The notes under the pieces were generated by a model, which made no database searches, was not told the DNA's origin, and saw nothing but the letters and a program-made list of their open reading frames with translations. A DNA stretch of 64,000 bases from Bdellovibrionota bacterium (GTDB lineage Bacteria; Bdellovibrionota; Bdellovibrionia; Bdellovibrionales; JAEYZS01): NCBI GenBank assembly GCA_040386775.1, contig JAZKEU010000012.1:62001-126000 (forward strand), given 5' to 3'. The translations under genes were made by a program, and so were the position numbers. Position 1 is the stretch's first letter; each line of letters begins with the position of its first letter. Positions 1 through 7,938 of the stretch are shown here, piece after piece.

Positions 1-35
1 AGATAAAACCGAAGTAAGAGAAGCCAAAGAAGCGA

Positions 36-1001
36 CTACCGCTCCAGTTGGGCAAATTCCTTCGCGTGGTAAGACAAAATAACATCCGCACCCGCACGAC
101 GAATCGAAGTGAGAATCTCGGTCATCACTTTGTTTCCATCAATCCAACCTTTTTGCGCAGCCGCTTTTACCATCGCATATTCACCGCTCACATTGTAAGC
201 CGCAATCGGAAGATCAAAGTTTTGTTTCAAATCAGAAATCACATCCAGATAAGATAGCGCAGGCTTTACCATTAAAAAGTCCGCACCCTCTTCCATATCT
301 AGTCTTGCCTCTCTAAAAGCTTCGCGCTTGTTGGCATAATCCATCTGGTAAGTTTTTTTATCTCCAAACTTTGGCGCAGAATTCAAAGCATCTCTGAAAG
401 GACCATAAAATCCCGAAGCATATTTTGCGGTGTAGGCCATAATAGAAACATTTTGAAATCCATTTTCATCCAGTGCTTGGCGAATGTAACCCACTCTTCC
501 ATCCATCATATCACTAGGAGCAATAATATCAGCTCCGCTTGCCGCTTGGGCCAACGCCATTTTCGCTAAAATCTCTAGAGTTTCATCGTTTAAAATTTGT
601 CCGCCTCGCACCAAACCATCGTGACCATCAGTACTGTAAGGATCCATCGCTACATCCGTAATGATGCAAGCCTCGGGGAATTTTTGCTTGATGAGTTTTA
701 TAGTTTTTAAATAGGTCGACTGAGGATTAAAACTCTCTGTAGCCTTTTGATCTTTTAAATTTTCTTCCACACAAGGAAACAAAGCAAAGGAATTGAGACT
801 TACTTCCAAGCAACTTTCAATTTCTTTCAAAAGTAATTCTGGTGAAAATCTAAAGATTCCCGGCATCGAATTGATTTCAACTTTATCATTTCCGTCTTTT
901 AAAAATAACGGATAAATCAAATTTTTTGTCGAAAGATGAGTCTCACTCACCATGTCTCTGATCACGGCGGATTTTCTATTTCTGCGGGGTCTTTCAATCA
1001 T
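36..1001 (-). CDS. hemB: Porphobilinogen synthase (delta-aminolevulinic acid dehydratase)
   Basis: Condenses two 5-aminolevulinate molecules to porphobilinogen in tetrapyrrole (heme) synthesis, in the cytoplasm. The 321-residue length is normal for the family. Seen: the Schiff-base lysines K193 (in MAYTAKYASGF) and K246 (in MVKPALSYLD), the APSDMMDGRVG motif at 161-171, and the C-terminal AYNVSGEY motif. At the usual zinc-cysteine site (around 116-129) the sequence reads DVAMDPYSTDGHDG, with A118, D120 and D128 where zinc enzymes have cysteines. This is therefore probably a magnesium-type rather than a zinc-type enzyme. The start codon overlaps the folE stop by 4 nt, so the two are likely translationally coupled. 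Confidence 0.97.
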   Translation of the reverse strand: MIERPRRNRKSAVIRDMVSETHLSTKNLIYPLFLKDGNDKVEINSMPGIFRFSPELLLKEIESCLEVSLNSFALFPCVEENLKDQKATESFNPQSTYLKTIKLIKQKFPEACIITDVAMDPYSTDGHDGLVRGGQILNDETLEILAKMALAQAASGADIIAPSDMMDGRVGYIRQALDENGFQNVSIMAYTAKYASGFYGPFRDALNSAPKFGDKKTYQMDYANKREAFREARLDMEEGADFLMVKPALSYLDVISDLKQNFDLPIAAYNVSGEYAMVKAAAQKGWIDGNKVMTEILTSIRRAGADVILSYHAKEFAQLER

Positions 1002-1666
1002 CGCTCACTCACTCTCGTGTGCATCATAAATTCTTGTCTGGTTTTTTCGTCTTCTCGAAACTCACCACGTAAATCACATGTCAACGTTGTCGAGTTCACG
1101 TCTTCTACGCCTCTTGAGATTACGCAGTAGTGTTTGGCATCGATCATCACAGCAACATTTGGTGTGTCCAAAACATAACTCAAACAATCTGCGATTTGCT
1201 TGGTAAGCCTCTCTTGAACTTGCGGTCTTTGTGAAAAGTACTTGGCTACGCGGTTGATTTTCGAAAGGCCAATCACTCTTTTGTTTGGGATATAAGCAAT
1301 ATTCGCTTTTCCTTGAATGGTCACAAAGTGATGTTCACAAAAAGAAACAACATTCACATCTTTGATCACGATCATTTGATCGTATTGCATTTCATTTTCG
1401 ATCACTGAGATTCTAGGAAAGTTTTCTTCTTTCAGTCCCGCAAAGATTTCGTTCACGTACATTTTGGCTACACGATGTGGACTTTTTTGAAGACTGTCGT
1501 TGGATAAATCCATACCCAAAGTTTCCATGATGGCTTGAAAGTGTCCGGTGATCTTTTCGATCTTGTCTGCATCCGACATCTTGGTGTCATGATATGGCGT
1601 GGGTCTTGTGTTTGCTAATATGTCTTTAGCGTCAAATTTGATTTCTTTTTCAATGGTTTTACTCAT
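998..1666 (-). CDS. folE: GTP cyclohydrolase I
   Basis: Converts GTP to 7,8-dihydroneopterin triphosphate, the first step of folate (and queuosine) synthesis. It is 222 residues long, like bacterial FolE. Seen: the CEHH zinc/catalytic motif at 110-113, the signature YIPNKRVIGLSKINR at about 125-139, and the second zinc cysteine C181 in KHYC. It is the first gene of a two-gene unit with hemB (ATGA overlap). The 70 nt between its start and the divergent hydrolase at 1737 must carry both promoters. Family assignment is firm. The link with heme synthesis seems one of expression only, not a shared pathway. Confidence 0.97.
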   Translation of the reverse strand: MSKTIEKEIKFDAKDILANTRPTPYHDTKMSDADKIEKITGHFQAIMETLGMDLSNDSLQKSPHRVAKMYVNEIFAGLKEENFPRISVIENEMQYDQMIVIKDVNVVSFCEHHFVTIQGKANIAYIPNKRVIGLSKINRVAKYFSQRPQVQERLTKQIADCLSYVLDTPNVAVMIDAKHYCVISRGVEDVNSTTLTCDLRGEFREDEKTRQEFMMHTRVSER

Positions 1667-1736
1667 GAGTTTAATTACCTTTTTTCGAATACTTTTTCAG
1701 CTGAAATATATAGAGCGATGTGATATCAAATATGTC

Positions 1737-2645
1737 ATGCAAACGTCAAAAGCAACTCTTAGCCAAATAAATTTACGTATCGGCCCCTACGAGCTCAAAG
1801 CTGTCCCCACGGGAGAGTTTGGTTTGGATGGCGGAGCAATGTTTGGAACGGTACCAAAAGTTCTGTGGTCTAAGACCAATCCTCCTGATGAAGCCAATAG
1901 AATTCCCATGGAGGCCCGGGCGCTTTTACTGAAGAGCAAAGATAGAAATATTTTGATCGATACCGGAAATGGTTCTGATTTTACAGAGAAGTATGGCGAT
2001 AAAATGGGATCAAAATTTGCTGAGATGTACGCTGTCGATCCCAGCAAGGCTTCGTTATTGAAATCCCTCAAGCAGCATGGGTTAAGCCCAGAAGACATCA
2101 CCGATGTGATTTTAACCCACCTCCATTTTGACCACGCAGGAGGGGCGACTTGCGCTAAAGACGGAAAAATTGTTCCGACTTTTCCTAAGGCAAAATATTA
2201 TGTCCAAAAGAAGAATTTAGAAATAGCGAGAAATCCAAATATCCGCGAAAAAGCAAGTTATCTAAAACCCAACTTCGAACCCTTAGTGAAAGCTGGAGTT
2301 TTGAATTTGCTAGATGGTGATGTAGAAAATCTTTTTCCAAACGTGAGCGTGCTGGTGAGCAATGGCCACACCGAAGCTCAACAGATCGTAAAAGTTGCGG
2401 ATGCCAATACCGGTATCCTCTATGCCGCTGATGTAATCCCGACAAGCACCCATATCCGATCTGCCTGGATTATGGGCTACGATCTTGACCCTTTAACCAT
2501 TATCAAGGAAAAACGGGCTTTTTTAAAGGAAGCCGTCCAAAACAGCTGGTTCATTTACTTTGAACACGATCCCTACTGCGATTTATCCAGCGTTGAGGCC
2601 GAAAAAGATGACTTTAAAGCCAAAGAACGATTTCACTTATCTTGA
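1737..2645 (+). CDS. Metallo-beta-lactamase-fold hydrolase
   Basis: A cytoplasmic zinc hydrolase of the MBL superfamily, of the general type that includes N-acyl-homoserine lactonases. With the chosen start it is 302 residues. Seen: the metal-binding THLHFDHAGG motif (H128, H130, D132, H133), a further histidine in NGHTEAQQ, and an aspartate in YAADVIPT. The reading frame stays open back to 1599, but that part lies over the folE 5' end. ATG 1737 (MQTSKATLS) avoids the overlap. No Shine-Dalgarno is visible, and a weak -10-like TATCAA lies 7 nt upstream, so the mRNA may be nearly leaderless. The substrate cannot be read from the sequence; lactonase is only one possibility. Confidence 0.85.
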   Translation: MQTSKATLSQINLRIGPYELKAVPTGEFGLDGGAMFGTVPKVLWSKTNPPDEANRIPMEARALLLKSKDRNILIDTGNGSDFTEKYGDKMGSKFAEMYAVDPSKASLLKSLKQHGLSPEDITDVILTHLHFDHAGGATCAKDGKIVPTFPKAKYYVQKKNLEIARNPNIREKASYLKPNFEPLVKAGVLNLLDGDVENLFPNVSVLVSNGHTEAQQIVKVADANTGILYAADVIPTSTHIRSAWIMGYDLDPLTIIKEKRAFLKEAVQNSWFIYFEHDPYCDLSSVEAEKDDFKAKERFHLS

Positions 2646-2702
2646 CAACCCCGGCCACTAAACATTAAAACATACTTTCCTTTTACGGATATTTTATCCT
2701 AC

Positions 2703-2779
<77 letters not shown>

Positions 2780-2838
2780 TTTTTTGCGCCTGGGGTTAAT
2801 CGTTGGTCACAGCACCGGCTTCCATATTGTCAGATACG

Positions 2839-3135
2839 ATGATTCAGCATGTACTAAAGAGTGCTGATAAATTTCAAATTTTTAGAAAAATAATTCTATT
2901 TGGATCCCAAGCAAAAGGAACTGCTCACAAAAAATCTGATTATGATTTCGCTTTTGAACTGCTGAGTACAGATTCAGAGTCGCTATTAATGTGGGGACAA
3001 CTCACCTCTATTCTAAATGAAAAAAAACCTAAGCTAAATAGCTTAGATTTAATTAGAATGGATCAAATATCTGATGAATTTAAAAATAATATTTTAAAAG
3101 ACGGAATTGTTTTGTACAGTAGTTCCAATGACTAA
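2839..3135 (+). CDS. MNT-type nucleotidyltransferase (antitoxin of a HEPN/MNT module)
   Basis: A minimal nucleotidyltransferase-fold protein of about 98 residues. The motif GSQAKGTAHKKSDYD matches GSx10DxD exactly (G22, S23, D34, D36), and a possible third carboxylate is D70 in NSLDLIR. In characterised HEPN/MNT modules the MNT protein AMPylates and silences the HEPN toxin; that role is inferred here from the partner gene. Start choice is uncertain. TTG 2803 would add 12 residues. ATG 2839 has no Shine-Dalgarno but has TATTGT 8 nt upstream, compatible with a nearly leaderless mRNA. Its 3' end overlaps the HEPN gene. Confidence 0.85.
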   Translation: MIQHVLKSADKFQIFRKIILFGSQAKGTAHKKSDYDFAFELLSTDSESLLMWGQLTSILNEKKPKLNSLDLIRMDQISDEFKNNILKDGIVLYSSSND

Positions 3136-3517
3136 ATTACAACAATCCTTTAAAAACTTAGAAAGATCTTTCCAAAGCTTAAAAAGAGCAGTTGCCACAC
3201 CTCCGATAGAGGAAAGAGATTACGCGGGCATTATTCAAAGTTTTGAATTTGTTTATGAGCTCACATGGCAAACTCTCAAAATATTACTTGAATCCAACGG
3301 AATCAAATCACCGTTTCCGAGAATTACTTTTGAGGAAGCCTTCAAAAGAGATTTGATAGAAGGAAATGAGGTTTGGAAACTCATTATGGATGCTCGGAAC
3401 AAAACATCCCACACCTATGACCAAAAATTAGCAGTTTCTTTATGTAAGGAAATTACTGAAAACTATATAACCATTTTCGAAAAAACAATTGAGAAAGTAA
3501 AATCTCAATGCAGTTAA
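3128..3517 (+). CDS. HEPN-domain protein, HI0074-like (putative toxin)
   Basis: A helical protein of about 129 residues, of the family also called nucleotidyltransferase substrate-binding protein. The C-terminal half holds the motif RNKTSHTY (R90, H95, Y97). This is the Rx4HxY signature of HEPN RNases, whose tyrosine is the AMPylation target in studied modules. The start ATG 3128 (MTKLQQSF) overlaps the MNT gene by 8 nt, typical of a co-translated toxin-antitoxin pair. Known HEPN toxins of this kind cut or inactivate RNA, including tRNA. The actual target is unknown. Its placement right behind a tRNA gene fits a horizontally acquired defence or maintenance module. Confidence 0.85.
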   Translation: MTKLQQSFKNLERSFQSLKRAVATPPIEERDYAGIIQSFEFVYELTWQTLKILLESNGIKSPFPRITFEEAFKRDLIEGNEVWKLIMDARNKTSHTYDQKLAVSLCKEITENYITIFEKTIEKVKSQCS

Positions 3518-3533
3518 ATTAATATACTAAATT

Positions 3534-4058
3534 CTATTTTTTCTTAGGTGGTATAGTATTGGCCCAATAGTTTTTAGGGAGATCACAATCATCTTTAAAG
3601 TAAGCTTTACATTTTTCTCCAACTTGCAAACGTATAAAAACCGAATTCGTCCATTTTACAAGTACAGGCGCAAGAGCTTTTTTTAAATCTTTACTTCTAA
3701 ATTGTTCAGGTGGTGGCTCCTTACTTTCATCTGGACTAATGCCAACTATACGAACTGTTTTTGCGCCCTTCAATATCTGCTGATATTCTTTTTCTTCTTC
3801 TTTGCATAATGAACGATTCAACGGCCGTCGATAAAAAAAGTGGTAAACCTCTTTACCATCAAAAGCATCAATACTCATATAGTAGTTTTCAGATTTTGGA
3901 TTACCCTTTGAACAATCAATTTTTAATTGATTCACAGAAGTTTCAACATCAATGAAATTCTCTGTTCGATTATGTACTTTTATGCTTGGATTTGTAGACG
4001 ATCCATGACTTATTGTGCTTAATATCAATGTCAGTACAAAGACTGCGCATATGATCAT
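3534..4058 (-). CDS. Small exported protein, candidate immunity partner of the upstream muralytic protein
   Basis: No family is recognised. The protein has 174 residues when started at ATG 4058. That start gives a typical Sec signal peptide (MIICAVFVLTLILSTISHG) and an ATGA overlap with the stop of the upstream gene; the longer reading frame to 4187 merely shadows that gene. There is no lipobox cysteine, so a soluble periplasmic protein is likely. It has cysteines in KIDCSKG, SLCKEE, EKCKAY and DDCDLP, which could form two disulfides. The coupling to a peptidoglycan-cleaving-type protein that lacks a signal peptide is the layout expected of an effector followed by its periplasmic immunity protein. 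That role is inference only. Confidence 0.6.
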   Translation of the reverse strand: MIICAVFVLTLILSTISHGSSTNPSIKVHNRTENFIDVETSVNQLKIDCSKGNPKSENYYMSIDAFDGKEVYHFFYRRPLNRSLCKEEEKEYQQILKGAKTVRIVGISPDESKEPPPEQFRSKDLKKALAPVLVKWTNSVFIRLQVGEKCKAYFKDDCDLPKNYWANTIPPKKK

Positions 4059-4924
4059 TTTTTTTGTGCGCGCTGATCTTTGAGCCTCTTGTGGTACCCT
4101 CTCAATTTGGTCATAATCTCGTCGGATTTCTTGTCTTTGCCTAAAGCTTGTAAGATTCCCTTGTATTCTGCGGCACCCTCTTCCCATGTAATCTCCCTTT
4201 TGAGTCGATGTTCTGCTAAGTATTTTTTGTGATGGAGCCAGCGAATTCCGCCCCCTATATTGATGACGGGCTCTCTACTTTCCTCTATAGTCATTTCAAT
4301 CAAGTGATTTCGCAATTCACCTTTTGGATCCTGAAGGATTTTTCGAGTATTTTCTGTTATTTGAATTAACCCTCGCGCTGAGCCATCTTTACTCTTCACA
4401 TCTGGCGGCACTCGAAAGCTAGATTCGGTTGCGATAAGCGCTTTTACAAAATCTGGCGTGAGAGGGTTTTTAGGTTTCAACGTTTCATTCCAAAACTTTG
4501 TCCAACCTCCAATAAGTTCATCATATGCATTACCATTGGGAAAACTAAGCGAATCAGGAACAGGCATAGTATAAGAGTCTTGAATTAATTTATCGAAATG
4601 CTGTTTAGCTATTTCTCTAAGTTCATCTGCTGTATAAAATTCTGAACGACCGGAATTTATACGGCAATGACCGTGACGGGTGGTTGTTCTTTTAGGACCT
4701 TTATCACTTGGTGGGATAGTTAGTGGATGCGTACGGACCCAATGCTGTCCAATTGGGCACATTCTCCATGGATGACTTTTTGGGAAATTAGGTTCTTTAG
4801 AATTTTCTTCTTTTTTTCCTTCCGATTTGTCAGGCTTGGGTGAAAAAATCTTTTTCAAAGTCTCTTTGATAAATTGATTAAAGATTGTTCTACCGACTTT
4901 TTTCAAGTCATCAGAAAACGACAT
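4055..4924 (-). CDS. Lytic-transglycosylase-like (SLT/lysozyme fold) protein without signal peptide, putative effector
   Basis: 289 residues. The C-terminal part (about 140-289) resembles a soluble-lytic-transglycosylase domain. ALIATESSF holds the candidate catalytic glutamate E167, followed by GSARGLIQIT (181-190), the usual G-x-x-G-L-x-Q-I motif. The N-terminus is not a signal peptide: it is polar, with a short amphipathic stretch and a Lys/Glu/Pro linker (28-50). Residues 54-90 form a compact Cys/His module (C56, H61, H66, H84, H86, C87, within CPIGQHWVRTH and HGHCR) of unknown function, possibly metal-binding or a targeting tag. A cell-wall enzyme made without an export signal and coupled to an exported partner suggests delivery by another route. 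A phage-derived endolysin is the main alternative. Confidence 0.7.
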   Translation of the reverse strand: MSFSDDLKKVGRTIFNQFIKETLKKIFSPKPDKSEGKKEENSKEPNFPKSHPWRMCPIGQHWVRTHPLTIPPSDKGPKRTTTRHGHCRINSGRSEFYTADELREIAKQHFDKLIQDSYTMPVPDSLSFPNGNAYDELIGGWTKFWNETLKPKNPLTPDFVKALIATESSFRVPPDVKSKDGSARGLIQITENTRKILQDPKGELRNHLIEMTIEESREPVINIGGGIRWLHHKKYLAEHRLKREITWEEGAAEYKGILQALGKDKKSDEIMTKLRGYHKRLKDQRAQKK

Positions 4925-5246
4925 ATACTATATTTCCTATTAAGTTCATTTTCTCTCGCTTCTTCAAACTATTCTTATTTAAATTTTATTAAATTTCAAT
5001 ATATTGAAAATAATTATGTCTATAGCTTATAAGAAACTTCCCACATAGAATATTTCATTATTGAAATGAACCCGAGCCTTGGAGAACGTAAAATATCTTT
5101 GATTTGATAGGTATCAAGCTTCCCAAGCTATTGATTTCTCCCAATTACACAGAATATAGCGCGTTAAATATAAACTTGATTGGAAAAGGATATCTTTTCT
5201 GAGATTGTTTTCAGGTTATTGAGTTTAAAAACCAAAGGGGGAAATT
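4925..5246. other. AT-rich intergenic region with two related palindromes
   Basis: 322 nt with no credible gene, lying between the start of the muralytic gene (minus strand) and a plus-strand secreted protein. It contains the perfect 16-nt palindrome TTTCAATATATTGAAA (4994-5009) and the related inverted repeat ATTTCA-TTAT-TGAAAT (5052-5067). Both present TTTCA...TGAAA half-sites and could be operators for the divergent genes. The strong ribosome binding site GGGGG at 5236-5240 belongs to the 5247 gene. Confidence 0.5.
4994..5067. promoter_or_regulatory. Twin TTTCA/TGAAA palindromes, possible operators
   Basis: Two inverted repeats 58 nt apart (start to start), with the same half-site TTTCA/TGAAA and slightly different spacers. 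They lie 70-143 nt upstream of the putative effector gene. No regulator gene is adjacent. Operator function is inference from symmetry and position. Confidence 0.35.
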
Positions 5247-5759
5247 ATGAAACACTTACTAGTACTGGCTCTAATCGCAGTATCAATTCTAAATGTAGCT
5301 AATGCAGGACCTGGTGATCTTGTAAATACTTATGAAGCAAATTATTTTAATCCAACAAAACCAGTTTCAGATATATCACCAGAAGCTTGGGCAAAAACGG
5401 GGAAAATCGTTTGGCACATGGAAGCTATTCCTGGGGACAGCGAAAACGTTGCTGTTTACCTCAGCGCAAAAACTGAAGGAAATGAAAATCCTGAGAAAGT
5501 TATCGTTTCTAAAGAAAGCGTTTATCGTTATTCATCAAAATCTACAGATGGTAAATACGTTTCTATCAACAGCGCTCCTAGCATGGACTGCTCTCAACTT
5601 CGTCCAGAGTATTTCTCTGACAAAGGCGTTGTTCAGGCGTTATTCCAAACTCCATATGGAGACGTGGCTTGGGTGAGCTCTACCGTTTGGACTCATCAAG
5701 ATGCAGAATTATTTCACGTGAATGCTCTTAGCCCAGATGAAAATTGGGGCTGCAATTAA
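5247..5759 (+). CDS. Small secreted protein, unknown function
   Basis: A 170-residue protein, not recognised. Residues 1-20 (MKHLLVLALIAVSILNVANA) form a clear Sec signal peptide ending in an ANA cleavage site. The mature part (about 150 residues, cysteines in MDCSQL and WGCN) has alternating polar/hydrophobic stretches suggesting beta structure. It is probably periplasmic or extracellular. A strong GGGGG ribosome binding site precedes the ATG, and a rho-independent terminator follows, so it is a single-gene, probably well-expressed unit. Confidence 0.75.
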   Translation: MKHLLVLALIAVSILNVANAGPGDLVNTYEANYFNPTKPVSDISPEAWAKTGKIVWHMEAIPGDSENVAVYLSAKTEGNENPEKVIVSKESVYRYSSKSTDGKYVSINSAPSMDCSQLRPEYFSDKGVVQALFQTPYGDVAWVSSTVWTHQDAELFHVNALSPDENWGCN

Positions 5760-5783
5760 GTTTTAGATAAATTCGAATGATTT

Positions 5784-5820
5784 AAAAAAATGCCAATCAT
5801 AATGATTGGCATTTTTTTTA
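5784..5820 (+). terminator. Rho-independent terminator of the 5247 gene
   Basis: The arms ATGCCAATCAT and ATGATTGGCAT form a near-perfect hairpin, flanked by A7 on the left and T8 on the right. The symmetric flanks mean it could also work from the other strand. Confidence 0.85.
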
Positions 5821-5993
5821 ATGAAACGAACAACAAAGCCTTAAAAAACAAAATCACTTTAACTATTATTCCTAAGTCCGCATTCCACAAGGTTGCTCTT
5901 ATATTCTTAAGTCCTGATCTTGTGTCATTTTCTAAACACGGTGCCTAAAAGTCCGACAAGTATCTAACTCAAACTCTTAAGGTGGAGAGGGAT

Positions 5994-7295
5994 ATGAATC
6001 GTCGTGACTTTCTAAAATTATCTTCTGTTTCAGCAACTGTACTGGCCGTTGATCTTGCCTTACCCGAACATGCCTTTGCAAAAGATACCTACGATGTTCA
6101 GAAAAATGGATTCAGCATACTTCAAGGTTTAACGACTCAAACAACGACTCAGCTCACCGTGGACGTGCCAAAACAGATGAACGTTCATTACGAACTCATC
6201 CACACAAGTACGGGCAAATCCTATTCCCCACACTATCTCAAGCAAGCAACAAGAGATTCTTCAGATTGGAGAGTGGATAAACTCGCATACATCAACTTAC
6301 CGTATCTGGGTGAGTTTATCTTTAGAGTTTTAGATGATAAGAAAAAAATATTAGACGAAAGAAATTTGGGCTTACTCGATATCGAAAAAAGAGACGCGCG
6401 TTTTGCAATGATGTCTTGCATGATGGACAGCAATAAAAATAAAGACGTTATTTGGCCAAGAGTAGAACAAGCAGACTGTGATCTTTTATTCTTTATCGGT
6501 GATCACGTCTACGGTGATATTTTAGCCACCTTCAACGGACCCGAACTCTTGTGGAGACGCTACATTGAAACTCGCCAAAAATTACCTTATTACCATTGGA
6601 AAAATTTAAAGCCCGCACTTGTGACATGGGATGATCATGATTACGGAGCAAACAACACCAACGGTAATTACAAACATAAAAATGATTCTCTGGATACTTT
6701 CAGAGCCTTCACCGCTCAAGATGATATTGTGAGTTCCTTTGAAAATGGCCCTGGAGTATCTAGTTTCTTCAGAGCCTTTGGACAAAAATTTTTACTCCTC
6801 GACAATCGCTATTTCAAGGGGCTTATGCACAATGGAATGAAGGGATTCTTAGGACAAGATCAAATGGACTGGGCATTCTCAAGATTAGTCACAGGCACTG
6901 AGCCCAATTGGATCATGGAGGGAAGTCAATTCTTTCAAGGCCAAAGAAAAGGAAACGAATGCTATATCCTAGATGCTCCTCAAGAATGTGAATTATTTAG
7001 AAAGAAAATTTCACAACTCAACTCACCTTCCGTATTTGCCGCGGGCGATGTGCACTTTACTGAGGTCAATAAATTGCCTAAAGATTACTTTGGTTACAAC
7101 ACAGTAGAGATTACAAGTAGTAGCCTTCATTCTATGGCAAAGAGCTCGCTGCCAAAAAATCCAACTCGTTTGTATGGAGAAGGAGCTGAGAATTTTGTGG
7201 TGATTGATTTGGTCCCAACTCAATACGAATTATCTTTTGCATATCAAGACGTGACCGCAAAAAAAGTGAGCTTTAAAGGATCTTTCGGAATTTAA
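5994..7295 (+). CDS. PhoD-like metallophosphatase, Tat-exported
   Basis: About 433 residues, similar to the PhoD alkaline phosphatase/phosphodiesterase family. The N-terminus MNRRDFLKLSSVSAT is a twin-arginine signal, so the enzyme should be exported folded, with its metals. Seen: a fibronectin-like N-terminal part (about 35-125), then the metal-site motifs FFIGDHVYGD, LVTWDDHDYGANN and AAGDVHFTE. ATG 5994 is chosen over an in-frame GTG at 5982, because GTG 5982 lies inside the purine-rich ribosome binding site AAGGTGGAGAGG. It probably cleaves phosphoesters in the periplasm. The exact substrate is unknown. Confidence 0.88.
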   Translation: MNRRDFLKLSSVSATVLAVDLALPEHAFAKDTYDVQKNGFSILQGLTTQTTTQLTVDVPKQMNVHYELIHTSTGKSYSPHYLKQATRDSSDWRVDKLAYINLPYLGEFIFRVLDDKKKILDERNLGLLDIEKRDARFAMMSCMMDSNKNKDVIWPRVEQADCDLLFFIGDHVYGDILATFNGPELLWRRYIETRQKLPYYHWKNLKPALVTWDDHDYGANNTNGNYKHKNDSLDTFRAFTAQDDIVSSFENGPGVSSFFRAFGQKFLLLDNRYFKGLMHNGMKGFLGQDQMDWAFSRLVTGTEPNWIMEGSQFFQGQRKGNECYILDAPQECELFRKKISQLNSPSVFAAGDVHFTEVNKLPKDYFGYNTVEITSSSLHSMAKSSLPKNPTRLYGEGAENFVVIDLVPTQYELSFAYQDVTAKKVSFKGSFGI

Positions 7296-7315
7296 AGATT
7301 TTTATTTTTTAAATG

Positions 7316-7705
7316 CTACTCAATAGAGTTCACCACGTTATAATCAGCAAAAAAACTTTCTACAGTTTCAACCTTTACTAAAACGATTTCGTTATTTTGT
7401 GTTTTCTCTTGAATATTCAGGACTGCTCGCCTACAGAAAGGACCTTTTTTAAAATCGAATTCTTTTTTTCCTATACTGACAACATGTCTATTCGCACCCT
7501 GATGGTAGCAAGAAATAGAAGCAATAACCTTCTTACGGAAATACAAAAGAAAAACATTATCATCTTCGCTTGTAGCCTGAGAAATACCATCCACTTGGAT
7601 CTCTTCTATTTTATCCTCAGCAAAAGCAGGATTTTGAAAATCCACGGTACAAATCGCGGTGCAAACCATAATGATCATTATTTTACTTAAAAATACCTTT
7701 TTCAA
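7316..7705 (-). CDS. Small secreted protein, unknown function
   Basis: A 129-residue protein with a TTG start and a Sec signal peptide up to about residue 29 (hydrophobic core SKIMIIMVCTAICTV, cleavage near AFA-ED). The mature part is about 100 residues with two cysteines (SISCYH, PFCRRA) and the look of a small beta protein. No family is recognised. It converges on the PhoD-like gene with a 20-nt gap. The upstream 7706-7938 stretch shows no gene. Confidence 0.65.
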   Translation of the reverse strand: MKKVFLSKIMIIMVCTAICTVDFQNPAFAEDKIEEIQVDGISQATSEDDNVFLLYFRKKVIASISCYHQGANRHVVSIGKKEFDFKKGPFCRRAVLNIQEKTQNNEIVLVKVETVESFFADYNVVNSIE

Positions 7706-7938
7706 AGTTATCTCGCCTATGTATAGTTAATTATCACAGTGGCGTAGAACGGCATAAAAAGAGCTACAATAATCAATTTAAATAAAATTGAATCGCCAGA
7801 AAAAGTAAAATGCAAGACTTGGGCCGATGAAAAAAGCCAATCCCAATATATTTGATCTAATGGATTTTAAGCGAACAGTTTTTGTTTGAATTCTTAATCC
7901 AAGTCCATGTAAAGTCCTCATGAATTAAGGTGGGGACC

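Noticed and set aside
1599-1736. N-terminal extension of the metallo-hydrolase
   Set aside because: It would overlap folE antisense; the conserved part begins after ATG 1737.
3534-4187. 217-codon version of the putative immunity gene
   Set aside because: The first 43 codons overlap the upstream gene in another frame and would hide a clear signal peptide.
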